Positions 27,311-35,871 of a DNA stretch of 64,000 bases are shown piece by piece; positions within the stretch are counted from its first letter, which is position 1, and every line of letters begins with the position of its first letter. Both the position numbers and the translations under genes were made by a program. Origin of the DNA: NVTR01 sp965237505 (GTDB lineage: Bacteria; Pseudomonadota; Alphaproteobacteria; Rhodobacterales; Rhodobacteraceae); assembly GCA_965237505.1 (NCBI GenBank), contig CBDEFR010000009.1, positions 496,001 through 560,000 on the forward strand, written 5' to 3'. The notes under the pieces were generated by a model that worked only from the letters and a program-made list of their open reading frames with translations, was not told the origin of the DNA and ran no database searches.

Positions 27311-27679
27311 GGCCGTTGGTATCACTTCAAAGATGCCATCGTTGCGCCAGCCATAGAAATAGTAGCGCACGGTGGACACTGGCGGGAAATCATTGGGCAG
27401 CATACGCCACGCACACCCGGCGCTGGCGATGTACAAAATGGCATCCAGAACATCGCGCATCGCCGTGCTGCGCGGACGACCAGTTGTTTTAGGCGGCGGC
27501 AGGAATGGCGCGATCAAACCCCATTCCTGATCAGTTAAATCGCTTGCATAGCGTCCCGAATGCCGTTCATATCGGGCGCGAGTGGTTTCCGTCCAGGCCA
27601 TTGTGATCTCCCTCGAATCTTATCAATCCGATTGAATCACAACTCGCTGAAATCACTCAATTAGTTTTGGATCAGACAC

Positions 27680-29023
27680 TAAGATATCCACCATCTGGCG
27701 ATCACCGCCGGGTTGGCGTTCCAGCTTGCGCTGGACCCGTCGGATTGCCGCAGGCAAATCCCATTCCCTGAACGGCGCGCCATTGCGCAAAGCGCCCGGC
27801 TTGCGCGCAAGAACGGGTAAATAATGCAGGGGATCATAGATGGTTTTGCCGCGTCCGAAGGCGCGCGTATGGCTGCCAACAATGCGGCCCTCCTGCCAGC
27901 ATTCCAGCCGGTCAGCGTAGGCCCGAATATCCATCGGTCGGCCAACCGCGCGGGCATCGACCGGGTAGCGGTTGTTGTCGAAGCGGATCAGGCAGGTTTT
28001 GGAGACAGCGGCCGGAACAGCATGGAACCCATCAAACGGGCCAACATAGGGCACAAGGCTCGCGCGCTCTTTTTCGAACACTTCCCAGATTGTTTTGTCG
28101 CGCATGTCCGGATGCGTGTTGGCCCGGCCATATGCCAGGCAACGATCCTCCAGCCAGGCGTTCAACTCAGCGTAGGATTTAAACTTTGGTCGCGGCACAA
28201 AGAACCTTCGCCGGAGCACGCCGACCTGGTTCTCAACCTGACCCTTCTCCCAACCCGAAGCAGGCGTACAAGCGACAGGATCGACCAGATAGTGTCCGCA
28301 CATCTGTTGGAACCGGCGATTGTAGGCCCGCTCCTTGCCAACAAGAATCGCGTCCACCGCCGTCTTCATGTTATCGTAAATCCCGCGCACACAGGCCCCG
28401 CCGAAGAAGGCGAACGCTTTATCATGTGCGTCAAACACCATCTCTTGCGTCTCGCGGGGATAAGCGCGAACAAACGGCATCCGGCTGTGGCAGAGGCGAA
28501 CATGCGCCACCTTGACGGTCGTGGTCGCGCCATCAATCAGGACAACTTCCTGGCTCCAGTCGAACTGATACGCCTCACCGGGATCAAAGCTCAGCGGAAC
28601 ATAAGCATCAGCGGATGCGGCCCGCGTCGCCTTCGACCAACTGGCCGCATAGCGCCGTACCGCATCATAGCTGCCGTCGTATCCTTGGTTGCGCAGTTCT
28701 TCATATACCCGGACAAGCGTCAGGCGTTCGCGCCTAGAATGCCGAGTATTGTCGGCCAGCATATCATCCAATTGAGAACGCCAGGGATCGATCTTCGGAC
28801 GCGGTTGGGTGGAACGGTCATAGCTGAACTCCGTCGCACCAGAACGTATCACCTTGCGCACTGTGTTCCGTGAAACCCGAAGCTCCCGGCATATTTGCTT
28901 GATCGACTTCCCCTGAATGAAATGCGCGCGCCTGATCTTTGCAACGTCTCCACAACCAACATCCCCAACTCGCTCCCTCAAATCTTTGAAGGAGCATCTG
29001 TACAGAACTATCAGGGGGGTCAC
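27680..29023 (-). pseudogene. istA: IS21 transposase IstA, C-terminally truncated
   Basis: An N-terminal HTH (F-I-Q-G-K-S-I-K-Q-I-C-R-E-L-R-V-S-R-N-T) is followed by an rve core with Y-Q-F-D-W-S-Q, G-I-Y-D-N-M-K-T-A-V and E-K-G-Q-V-E-N-Q-V-G. The frame is intact up to D-R-Q-M-V-D-I-L and then runs into the IS5 terminal repeat. Unlike copy B it has no internal nonsense codon or frameshift, but the C-terminal ~70 residues and istB are missing. Confidence 0.88.
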
Positions 29024-29064
29024 TTTTGGACGCCGATTACCCCAATAATGGGGTCAACTTTGCA
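27680..29064 (-). mobile_element. IS21-family element, 3'-truncated copy A
   Basis: The right terminus (29064) matches copy B exactly: on the minus strand TGCAAAGTTGACCCCATTAT. The element stops abruptly at 27680 against the IS5 copy 3, losing the end of istA, all of istB and the left terminus. Sequence shared with copy B (36538-38979) is nearly identical. Confidence 0.88.
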
Positions 29065-29209
29065 TCCTATCCACAACCGGCATTTCTCTATCTCGCCGAA
29101 TAGGAACGTGAGGTATTCCGCGTTGGCTGGTCCAAGTTCCAATCGCCCAATTCACGCCAAAAAATGCCAAGGCCAGCGGCTGCTCGTATTGTCAGCGCTT
29201 GGTGCCGCC

Positions 29210-29449
29210 CTATTGGCCGCCTCCGGTGGATTGTCCCGAAGCATTGTTATACTGACTACGCTGATCGAAGTGTTCTGGCTCTACGCCAACAAGATTTTCA
29301 TTGGTGCTGTAAGTCAACGTCAATGCTCCGCCAATAACGGAACTGGCGACGACAACACCTAAAAACAGCACGGCTGCCGCGAGCACGACCCAGTCAGTCG
29401 TTACACTTCCCGCTTCGGTTCGCCTAAATTGTGCTAATTTCTGAAGCAC
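29210..29449 (-). CDS. small Flp-pilin-like membrane peptide, paralogue
   Basis: 79 residues from GTG 29449, which is preceded by GGAAGG. It starts L-Q-K-L-A-Q-F-R-R-T-E-A-G-S-V-T-T-D-W-V-V-L-A-A, has one hydrophobic helix, and a hydrophilic Asn/Gln-rich tail. The motif and helix mirror the gene at 25137-25328, indicating duplication. I see no other gene in the ~145 bp between it and the IS21 end. Type IVb pilin-like identity is inferred from the motif only. Confidence 0.55.
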   Translation of the reverse strand: MLQKLAQFRRTEAGSVTTDWVVLAAAVLFLGVVVASSVIGGALTLTYSTNENLVGVEPEHFDQRSQYNNASGQSTGGGQ

Positions 29450-29708
29450 TCTTACCTTCCTACTCGCAACTACGTCGGCAATTGCCAGGTCGCTTGGGCA
29501 GACCAATGACCGGGGCTTCCGGCAAATTCATCTTTAATACTCCAACTCGTTACAGCCAGGTCACGCAGTAAATTGTAGCCACATACAAAGATGATATTTC
29601 GCGTCGACTGAGGCCAGATTGCGGCGACAAAACATCCCAAAAATCGTCCAAGCACGTTTGTCGGTTTTAGGCCACAGTCGACCCATGGGCAGTTTTTTCG
29701 CAAGACAA

Positions 29709-30290
29709 TCAGAGGGTCCGCCGCGGATGGGCAACACGAAGGATAACGCGAAAGTGAATGCAGTATTCGTTATTTCCGAGGTCCGTGAGTTGTAGGATTG
29801 CGCTTTCGAAAGAACGCACCTGCTGAACGCGCACTGCGGTCTCGTGATCGAAGTCATAGAGGCTGTTGCACAAGACCTCGTGCAAATGCCGCGTTTTGTG
29901 CCCGCCGCGCGTGTCCTTTATGTCGAGATAGACCTGATACCGATGCGGCGCTGTGAAAATGCAGCACAGCATTGTATAATACATTTTGTAGTACCAGTCG
30001 TCATGGTCCTGATCAAAACGTTCGTGATCAAGCATGCTCTTGTCAGGGATCAATACTCCTCGGAAACGAAGCTTCGGGTATTCTAGAATCAGCAAAATCA
30101 GTGCGCGGTAGAAATCCAGCTTCCCGTTCGAGACTTTCGTCCACCTAACCTCGAAGCCGGGTGCGAGCCCGTGTATCGGACGGGGGTGATATCGCCAATA
30201 GCTTCCAAAGTCGCTAATGGGTTTAGCAATCCGGCCTTTTGTCCCCTTTTGTCGGGGTGTCGGGTGCCCGTGTGGCAGATGTAGCAGGTA
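29709..30290 (-). pseudogene. DUF3800-family protein remnant
   Basis: The frame 30290-29709 lacks a proper start and a family-like C-terminus. Recognisable parts are P-G-F-E-V-R-W-T-K-V-S-N-G-K-L-D-F-Y, F-R-G-V-L-I-P-D-K-S-M-L-D-H, W-Y-Y-K-M-Y-Y-T-M-L and Y-L-D-I-K-D-T-R-G-G. These match DUF3800 proteins, whose function is unproven though a nuclease-like fold has been suggested. The expected final segment after Q-L-T-D-L is out of frame, and the N-terminal D-E-S region is not readable. Upstream sequence to 30400 is non-coding as far as I can tell. Confidence 0.7.
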
Positions 30291-30401
30291 TCAAACTGTC
30301 AATCTCGCGAACCTGTCCGTTGACAGCAGCAAACGAAATGATGAGGATGATTTTTACAGTGACATGATCTCAGAACGCAGTCCGCAGGTAGGAAGAGTAC
30401 G

Positions 30402-31052
30402 ATGATAGCGCCTTGGCACAGATTGCCGCGAGTGATGAATTGCGCGCTCCTGATTGTGGGATTGCTCTTGCAACCTGCGTTTGCGCGGGCCGAATCTGAG
30501 ACCAAATTCAAGCGAATCCCCACGCAGTTCATCGCAGCCTTAGCTGATCCCAACGCGACCTCTGGGAGCAATGCCCAATCTTGGGGTCTGTGGACCAAGG
30601 ACCCGGGCCCTCGGGGGGTGTGGCTGAGCCTCTATCCCGTTATCAAGGTTGCGGGTGGATACGCCTCTGCAGGTTGGAAATTCGACAGTTCTGATTGGTG
30701 GCTTGAGGAACATGGCCTGATAATGGAGCAGCCGGAATTCCCGGTCGCCCCTGGCAAATACATGGTGACAGGTGGCCGTGCGGTAACGACCGTGCTAACT
30801 GTACATCCAGCCGATGACGTCGGCGCACAGCGCTGGGAGCTTGCCGACAACGCAAAGCTCATTGATGTGACCCACCTGGCGTGCCGCTCTGCGCGTTACA
30901 CTCCGGCGGCGGCCGACGGTACGTGTTCTCCGACGAAAACCCAAAAGGCAGCTTTTCCGGTTTCTCCAGGGGCTTCAATGCCGCCAGTTGAGGGTTGCAA
31001 CAAGAAAGATTACGCCGTTCTCTTTGTAATCGGAGTGGCCGTGGCAAACTGA
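30402..31052 (+). CDS. secreted conserved hypothetical protein
   Basis: 216 residues with an N-terminal signal sequence (M-N-C-A-L-L-I-V-G-L-L-L-Q-P-A-F-A-R-A, likely cleaved after A-R-A). The mature part includes D-P-N-A-T-S-G-S-N-A-Q-S-W-G-L-W, W-K-F-D-S-S-D-W-W-L-E-E-H-G-L-I, a C-R-S-A-R-Y-T-P block, and a hydrophobic C-terminal Y-A-V-L-F-V-I-G-V-A-V. Trp/Gly-rich repeats suggest a beta-rich periplasmic protein. From memory, rhizobial and roseobacterial genomes encode relatives of unknown function. The frame is intact. Confidence 0.6.
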   Translation: MIAPWHRLPRVMNCALLIVGLLLQPAFARAESETKFKRIPTQFIAALADPNATSGSNAQSWGLWTKDPGPRGVWLSLYPVIKVAGGYASAGWKFDSSDWWLEEHGLIMEQPEFPVAPGKYMVTGGRAVTTVLTVHPADDVGAQRWELADNAKLIDVTHLACRSARYTPAAADGTCSPTKTQKAAFPVSPGASMPPVEGCNKKDYAVLFVIGVAVAN

Positions 31053-31268
31053 TTGCCACTTAAGCCCCTACTCTTCAGGGGAACAAACATATCCCCAGGA
31101 CTGGCTGGGCAACAATAATGCACAGTTAAGGCAATTCAGGGCAAGCGCTGTGCAGATATCTTCACGGTGCGATGTGTATTTTTCAACCGCTACTTCTGGT
31201 TGTTTGGGACATAATGGTGACACGGATATCGGGGGAGTTGCCGAATACTCACCTAAGTCATTGAAAAC
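31053..31268. other. intergenic, no gene seen
   Basis: 216 bases between the secreted protein and the tRNA-Lys fragment. There are short AT-rich tracts but no convincing ORF, RNA gene or hairpin. Confidence 0.5.
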
Positions 31269-31309
31269 AGTGGTGAGCCGTGCAGGATTCGAACCTGCGA
31301 CCCACTGAT
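31269..31309 (-). repeat. 41-bp copy of the 3' half of tRNA-Lys
   Basis: Identical to 32127-32167: it contains the T-arm, 3' acceptor strand, CCA and half of the anticodon stem of the intact tRNA-Lys, in the same orientation. Beyond the anticodon loop the sequences diverge. It cannot fold as a tRNA. Its position, 818 bp from the intact gene with a CBS gene between, is what an attachment-site duplicate would look like. Confidence 0.9.
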
Positions 31310-31671
31310 CAAGAGAAATGTAAGAACCGTTTCGCTAGAAAACGCCAGATGACGCCCGTTCGACAAAAACACATGTAAATCATTGGTTTATGTTGACACG
31401 CCCCACGCTGTGCAACGCATCAATTTCCCCGACGAAACCGACTAGATCGAGCCTGGTGAATTTTTTTGTCGCGGCTGATATCGGCCGCCGAAATAACTCG
31501 AACAATTCTGCCTTCATAACTTTTGCCTGCGGTTCAATTCGGCGCTCTGGCAAATTTTTGCCACAAAGGCTAAGCTATTCGGCAGCCAGTTGTCCGATGT
31601 CTTCGAGAGCTTCCGTTCAGCAAGAAATTCGTTTAAATGATTGGCGGCTCCGGGTCTTGGGGAGAATTGCT
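31310..31671. other. intergenic between the tRNA-Lys fragment and the CBS gene
   Basis: 362 bases. An in-frame extension upstream of the CBS gene starting at 31390 has no family resemblance and is probably not translated. The minus strand near 31570-31605 reads a short tail A-L-E-D-I-G-Q-L-A-A-E then stop, possibly the end of a lost gene. No integrase is present. Confidence 0.45.
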
Positions 31672-32106
31672 ATGAAAGTTGCCACAATTCTGAATCAGAA
31701 AGGTCAGGATGTGATCAGCGTTCGGCCAACCGAAAAGATAGAGACGCTATCGCATCGGCTGCGGCTAGCGCGGATCGGTGCCATGGTCGTGTTGGGAAAG
31801 AACGATGAACTGATCGGCATCGTTTCGGAACGTGACGTGGTTCACGGCATCGCCAAGCATGGCGCCGACTGCCTGCAGCTGACCGTGGCGGACTTGATGA
31901 CCAAGCGGGTTGTCACCTGCACGCCGCAGGACAACGTTGCCCGCATCGCGAAACAGATGACCGAGAACCGTGTCCGCCATTTACCGGTCGTGGATGGGGC
32001 CAAACTGGTCGGCGTGGTCAGCGTTGGGGACGTGGTTAAGAATAGGCTCGAAGAAATGTCGCTGGAGGCCAGCGTGCTGCGTGACCTCGCGATAGCCGGC
32101 CATTAA
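31672..32106 (+). CDS. CBS-domain protein (two CBS repeats), paralogue
   Basis: 144 residues with the same length and layout as the protein at 11932-12366: I-G-A-M-V-V-L-G-K-N-D-E, I-V-S-E-R-D-V-V-H-G-I-A-K-H-G-A-D, V-R-H-L-P-V-V-D-G-A and G-V-V-S-V-G-D-V-V-K-N. Both end A-G-H or T-G-H. ATG 31672 is preceded by GGGGAGAATT. The gene is alone between the tRNA-Lys 3'-half copy and the intact tRNA-Lys. Adenosyl-nucleotide binding is a family property; its partner is unknown. Confidence 0.88.
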   Translation: MKVATILNQKGQDVISVRPTEKIETLSHRLRLARIGAMVVLGKNDELIGIVSERDVVHGIAKHGADCLQLTVADLMTKRVVTCTPQDNVARIAKQMTENRVRHLPVVDGAKLVGVVSVGDVVKNRLEEMSLEASVLRDLAIAGH

Positions 32107-32128
32107 AGTCATTTTGCCTCGATGCAAG

Positions 32129-32204
32129 TGGTGAGCCGTGCAGGATTCGAACCTGCGACCCACTGATTAAAAGTCAGTTGCTCTACCAACTGAGCTAACG
32201 GCCC
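32129..32204 (-). tRNA. tRNA-Lys (anticodon TTT)
   Basis: 76 nt including an encoded CCA. The acceptor stem GGGCCGT pairs with ACGGCTC (one G-U pair), the D-arm contains AGCTCAGTTGGTAGAGC, the anticodon loop is CTTTTAA, and the T-arm holds GGTTCGAATCC. All stems pair. The 3' half is duplicated at 31269-31309. Confidence 0.96.
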
Positions 32205-32300
32205 ACTCGAAGCGTCTGCCTAACCTTGGCCCTAAAAAGGGTCAAGCAAATTCCTCGCCGCGGCTTTCCAATCAATGCCGCGCGCGCTATAGCGCGCCTG

Positions 32301-33137
32301 ATGAAAAATACCAGATTATCCGGCGGCCTTGAATTCATGAAAATGCATGGTCTTGGCAATGACTTTGTAGTCATCGATTCACGGCGGCAATCGGCTGTGG
32401 TTACGCCGCAACTGGCCCGCGCCCTGGGCGACCGGCACCGTGGCGTCGGCTTTGATCAGCTGGCCGAGATCCGCACCGCGCATGACGCCGATATTGAACT
32501 GGATTTCTGGAATGCCGATGGATCGGTGGCCCAGGCCTGCGGCAATGCCACGCGTTGCGTCGCCCAACATGTCATGGCCGAAACCGGGGCTGCGGCGATC
32601 ACCATTCGCACTTTGCGCGGCATTCTTGACGCCTGCTCGCAAGGCGACGGTCTGGTCAGTGTGAATATGGGGGTGCCGCAACTGGACTGGAAAAATATTC
32701 CATTGGCCAGCGACATCGACCCGCAGCACCTGCCGATCAACGGTGATCCGATGGCGGTTGGCATGGGCAACCCGCATTGTGTATTTTTCGTTGACGACGC
32801 CGACACCATAGACATTGCAGGCCGTGGTGCCGTGGTCGAGCACGACCCGCTTTTTCCTGAAGCCACGAATGTCGAATTCGCGCAAGTGCGCACGCGCGAC
32901 GATATCCGCATGCGGGTTTGGGAACGCGGCACCGGCATAACCCTGGCCTGTGGTTCCGGCGCCTGTGCAACGGCGGTGGCCGCAAACCTCCGAGGCCTGA
33001 CCGGCAAGCGCGTGAATATGCAGGTCGATGGCGGCTGGCTGACGCTGGATTGGCGAGCCGACGGGGTTTGGATGACCGGCCCCAGTGCGCATGTCTTCAC
33101 CGCAACGCTGGAACCGGCGTTTCTGGAGCACTTGTGA
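32301..33137 (+). CDS. dapF: diaminopimelate epimerase
   Basis: 278-residue PLP-independent epimerase converting LL- to meso-diaminopimelate for lysine and peptidoglycan. The N-terminal M-K-M-H-G-L-G-N-D-F-V-V-I-D, the first catalytic Cys in A-C-G-N-A-T-R-C, and the second in A-C-G-S-G-A-C-A-T are all present. ATG 32301 gives the usual short lead before M-H-G-L-G. A perfect 16-bp palindrome GCGCGCTATAGCGCGC lies four bases ahead of the start. The stop overlaps the mtaB start by one base (TGATG), so the two are co-translated. Confidence 0.95.
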   Translation: MKNTRLSGGLEFMKMHGLGNDFVVIDSRRQSAVVTPQLARALGDRHRGVGFDQLAEIRTAHDADIELDFWNADGSVAQACGNATRCVAQHVMAETGAAAITIRTLRGILDACSQGDGLVSVNMGVPQLDWKNIPLASDIDPQHLPINGDPMAVGMGNPHCVFFVDDADTIDIAGRGAVVEHDPLFPEATNVEFAQVRTRDDIRMRVWERGTGITLACGSGACATAVAANLRGLTGKRVNMQVDGGWLTLDWRADGVWMTGPSAHVFTATLEPAFLEHL

Positions 33138-34405
33138 TGGCCGGGATTTCGCCGATCTTCGCCACCCACGGATGCCGGCTGAATGCCTATGAAACCGAGG
33201 CGATGAAAAAGCTGTCGGCAACTGCCGGTATCACCAACACCGTCGTGGTCAACAGCTGCGCTGTCACATCCGAAGCGGTCCGAAAGGCCCGCCAGGAAAT
33301 TCGCAGGCTGCGCAAGGCCCACCCGGGCGCGCGGCTAGTGGTCACGGGATGCGCGGCGCAGATCGAACCGGGCACATTTTCGGCGATGCCCGAAGTCGAC
33401 ATGGTCATTGGAAATGTCGAAAAGATGCGGCCCCGCACCTGGGCCAGCATGGCCCGCGATTTCGGCGGCGAAACCGAACCTGTTCAGGTCAACGACATCA
33501 TGTCGGTCACCGAAACCGCAAGCCACCTGATCGACGGCTTTGGCACCCGGTCACGCGCTTACGTGCAGATCCAGAACGGCTGCGATCACCGCTGCACGTT
33601 TTGCATCATCCCGTATGGCCGCGGCAACTCGCGATCGGTGCCAGCAGGCGTCGTGGTCGAGCAGATCATGCGTTTGGTGGACCGTGGCTTTAACGAGGTT
33701 GTCCTGACCGGCGTTGACCTTACCAGCTGGGGCGCTGATCTTCCCGCGCAGCCCAGATTGGGCGATCTGATCATGCGAATTCTTCGTTTGGTGCCCGATC
33801 TGCCGCGGCTTAGAATATCATCGATCGACTCGATCGAAGTTGACGAAATGCTGATGGTTGCCATCGCCACAGAGCCGCGCCTGATGCCGCATCTGCACCT
33901 TTCGCTGCAGTCTGGCGACAACCTGATCCTGAAGCGCATGAAGCGACGCCATAGTCGTGATGACGCCATCCGGTTCTGCGAGGACGCGTGTCGGCACCGC
34001 CCCGGGATCACCTTTGGTGCCGACCTTATCGCTGGCTTTCCGACCGAAACCGAGGCGATGTTTGAAAATTCGCTAAAGCTGGTGCAAGACTGCGGGCTGA
34101 CCTGGCTTCATGTTTTTCCGTATTCGCCAAGGCCCGGAACGCCGGCGGCAAGGATGCCGCAAGTTCACCGCAACACCATCAAACAGCGCGCGTCGCGGCT
34201 CAGGTCTGCCGGGCGGGGCCGGCTCAGCTTTCATTTGAACCAGCAGATTGGACGGGTGCACAAAGTATTGATGGAAAGCCCAAACCTGGGACGCACCGAG
34301 CAGTTTGCCGAGGTCACGCTGGACGTGGATCAGCCGGTCGGGACCATCTTGGCGGCGAAAATCACCGATACCATCGACGGCCGGTTGGTAGCGCAGAAAT
34401 TGTGA
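33137..34405 (+). CDS. mtaB: tRNA (N6-threonylcarbamoyladenosine-37-C2)-methylthiotransferase
   Basis: 422-residue radical-SAM enzyme that converts t6A37 to ms2t6A37 in tRNAs reading ANN codons. An N-terminal UPF0004 domain carries the auxiliary cluster cysteines (G-C-R-L-N, N-S-C-A-V-T, G-C-A-A-Q). The radical-SAM motif is C-D-H-R-C-T-F-C-I-I-P, followed by G-V-D-L-T-S-W-G and H-L-S-L-Q-S-G. The C-terminus ends in a TRAM-like region. The start overlaps the dapF stop. dapF-mtaB is a common alphaproteobacterial pair. Confidence 0.93.
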   Translation: MAGISPIFATHGCRLNAYETEAMKKLSATAGITNTVVVNSCAVTSEAVRKARQEIRRLRKAHPGARLVVTGCAAQIEPGTFSAMPEVDMVIGNVEKMRPRTWASMARDFGGETEPVQVNDIMSVTETASHLIDGFGTRSRAYVQIQNGCDHRCTFCIIPYGRGNSRSVPAGVVVEQIMRLVDRGFNEVVLTGVDLTSWGADLPAQPRLGDLIMRILRLVPDLPRLRISSIDSIEVDEMLMVAIATEPRLMPHLHLSLQSGDNLILKRMKRRHSRDDAIRFCEDACRHRPGITFGADLIAGFPTETEAMFENSLKLVQDCGLTWLHVFPYSPRPGTPAARMPQVHRNTIKQRASRLRSAGRGRLSFHLNQQIGRVHKVLMESPNLGRTEQFAEVTLDVDQPVGTILAAKITDTIDGRLVAQKL

Positions 34406-34681
34406 TGGGCGCCTTAAAATCTGAACTGGATATTGCGCGTCAAAGTCAGGAAAACTGAGTCGGCGTTCGCGGTGGCCACGGCCGACCCCGAAGACGCACG
34501 GTGGCTGTAGCCAAGCAGCATATCCCAATCCGCTGTCAGCTCTCGCGAATAAGTCGCTGACACTGTCGCCCGATTCAAAGTTGCCGCCGCCCCGGCACCA
34601 GCATCTTCCGAGCGGCTAACATTCAACGCCAAATTCAAGCCTGCTGATGCGCTCAGCGTTCGACCATAGTTGATACCCAAG

Positions 34682-35871
34682 CTTACCACCCTTCAATTTA
34701 GCGAATTAAGCTTGCCATCTGTCCACATGCTGTGATTCAAGGAGTCTCCTGTTATAGAATTGGAGATGTTGTATGGTTGTTTCATTGGGTTTTTCTGGGG
34801 TAAACGAAGCTATCAAGGCTGATTTTATAGAGCGGCTTCCAAAGTTTCATAAATCCCGCTGCGAAGGCCTTACACTGCTTTCGAGCATCGTTCTTGATGT
34901 GCGAAGTGCGAATTTGATGGAATTATCGGCGGCTTTACCGCGTCACATCGGCACAAAAGATCATCGGTACCAGTATGTTTCCCGTGTTTTGAGCAATTCC
35001 CACATTGATTGCGCGGAAATCATGCAGTCCTATGCTGGAGATGTATTCACCCGTTTGGCCTCCAACGGAGAGACCATCGTTTTGATGATGGATCAAAGCC
35101 ATATCAATGACGGACATGAAGTCTTGATGCTGTCAGTGCGCATGCGTGATAGCGCCTTGCCTGTGGCTTGGCGCGTGCGCAAGACAAAAGGCAATATTGG
35201 GTTTTCTCTCCAAAAAGAGTTACTGGACAGCATTCAGGATTGGATGCCTGAAGGGGCTGATGTCATGTTAACGGGTGATCGATTTTATGGCACAGAAAGG
35301 TTAATCCATTGGTGTCAGGACGCTGGTTGGGGATATCGTATTCGCCTGAAGGGCAACCTGACTTTGCAGCACCAAGGTGGCGAGCTGTCTTGCATTGAAA
35401 TCCGGGAGCTGATGCCGCAAGGGCTTATAAACGCGGAACTTTATGGATCAGGTGTGTTTACGAATATCGGAGTATTGCACGACGATGGTCACCCTGAGCC
35501 CTGGATCATCGCTATGAATGCAAAGCCTTCACAATACACGGTTCTCGATTATGGAATGCGATGGGGTATTGAAGCTATGTTCTCGGACTTCAAGACCCGT
35601 GGATTTGGCATCGCGCAAAGCCAAATCAAAAAGCCAGACCGACTGGAAAGGCTTATCCTTGTCATGGCAATAGCCATGTACTGGGCGGTTTCAACGGGCG
35701 CAGCAGATGAACAAATAGTCGCCGAAAGCGGCGAAAAAAGGGGATTCGCAAAACCCGAAGATCACTCTGCTCCCTCTTCAAACAGGGCCTGCGGTTCCTG
35801 CGCAGATGCTTCATAGGATATGAGAAAATCCCTAAATTATGGCAAGTTTTGATTTTTTGAAGGGTGGTAAG
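34682..35871 (+). mobile_element. IS4-family insertion sequence, copy 1
   Basis: 1190 bp with inverted ends CTTACCACCCTTCAA / TTGAA-GGGTGGTAAG. ATACCCAAG is repeated at 34673-34681 and 35872-35880. Depending on where the terminal bases are assigned the duplication is 9-11 bp. The second copy lies at 40338-42748. Confidence 0.9.
34773..35816 (+). CDS. IS4-family transposase, copy 1
   Basis: 347 residues. Catalytic regions visible are V-L-M-M-D-Q-S-H-I-N-D (first Asp), V-M-L-T-G-D-R-F-Y-G-T (second Asp) and Y-G-M-R-W-G-I-E-A-M-F-S-D-F-K (Y-x2-R-x3-E signature with Glu). The frame is intact. It is lower in GC than host genes. A short Ser/Ala tail follows the core. Confidence 0.92.
   Translation: MVVSLGFSGVNEAIKADFIERLPKFHKSRCEGLTLLSSIVLDVRSANLMELSAALPRHIGTKDHRYQYVSRVLSNSHIDCAEIMQSYAGDVFTRLASNGETIVLMMDQSHINDGHEVLMLSVRMRDSALPVAWRVRKTKGNIGFSLQKELLDSIQDWMPEGADVMLTGDRFYGTERLIHWCQDAGWGYRIRLKGNLTLQHQGGELSCIEIRELMPQGLINAELYGSGVFTNIGVLHDDGHPEPWIIAMNAKPSQYTVLDYGMRWGIEAMFSDFKTRGFGIAQSQIKKPDRLERLILVMAIAMYWAVSTGAADEQIVAESGEKRGFAKPEDHSAPSSNRACGSCADAS

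Larger units (their letters stand above)
26163..27321 (+). mobile_element. IS630-family insertion sequence
   Basis: About 1159 bp with inverted ends TACCAACGGCCC / GGGCCGTTGGTA. The flanking IS5 sequence has TCA on both sides (26160-26162 and 27322-27324), giving an apparent 3-bp duplication. IS630 elements normally duplicate TA, so the exact ends are uncertain by a base or two. Two ORFs overlap through a poly-A frameshift site. Confidence 0.85.
25603..27601 (-). pseudogene. IS5-family transposase, split by IS630
   Basis: The N-terminal portion (27601 down to 27322) ends at G-I-F-E-V-I, and the C-terminal portion (26162 down to 25603) resumes I-S-H-F-L-V-A-T-A. TCA occurs at both junctions and accounts for the small overlap. 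The sequence is otherwise almost identical to copies 1 and 2 (one visible change is N-R-C-R to T-R-C-R near the Glu motif). It cannot make an intact protein. Confidence 0.9.
25586..27679 (-). mobile_element. IS5-family insertion sequence, copy 3, carrying an IS630 insertion
   Basis: Both IS5 termini are present (GTGTCTGATTC at 25586; GGATCAGACAC ending 27679), but the element is split by an IS630 at 26163-27321. The right flank is TAAGATATCC of a truncated IS21 istA. The left flank (...CGGCATCTTA) does not match the istA sequence on the other side of that point in the second IS21 copy (GCACCTAAGATATCC at 37590-37606). So this copy marks a rearrangement rather than a simple insertion. Confidence 0.88.

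Noticed and set aside
29561..29857. 98-residue minus-strand ORF beside the DUF3800 remnant
   Set aside because: Overlaps the remnant in another frame and lacks family motifs; probably out-of-frame decay product.
31269..31309. A second tRNA-Lys gene
   Set aside because: Only the 3' half is present; the D-arm and 5' acceptor strand are missing.
32282..32297. 16-bp palindrome before dapF as an operator
   Set aside because: GCGCGC-rich palindrome right at the start codon without a second site; no evidence of a regulator.
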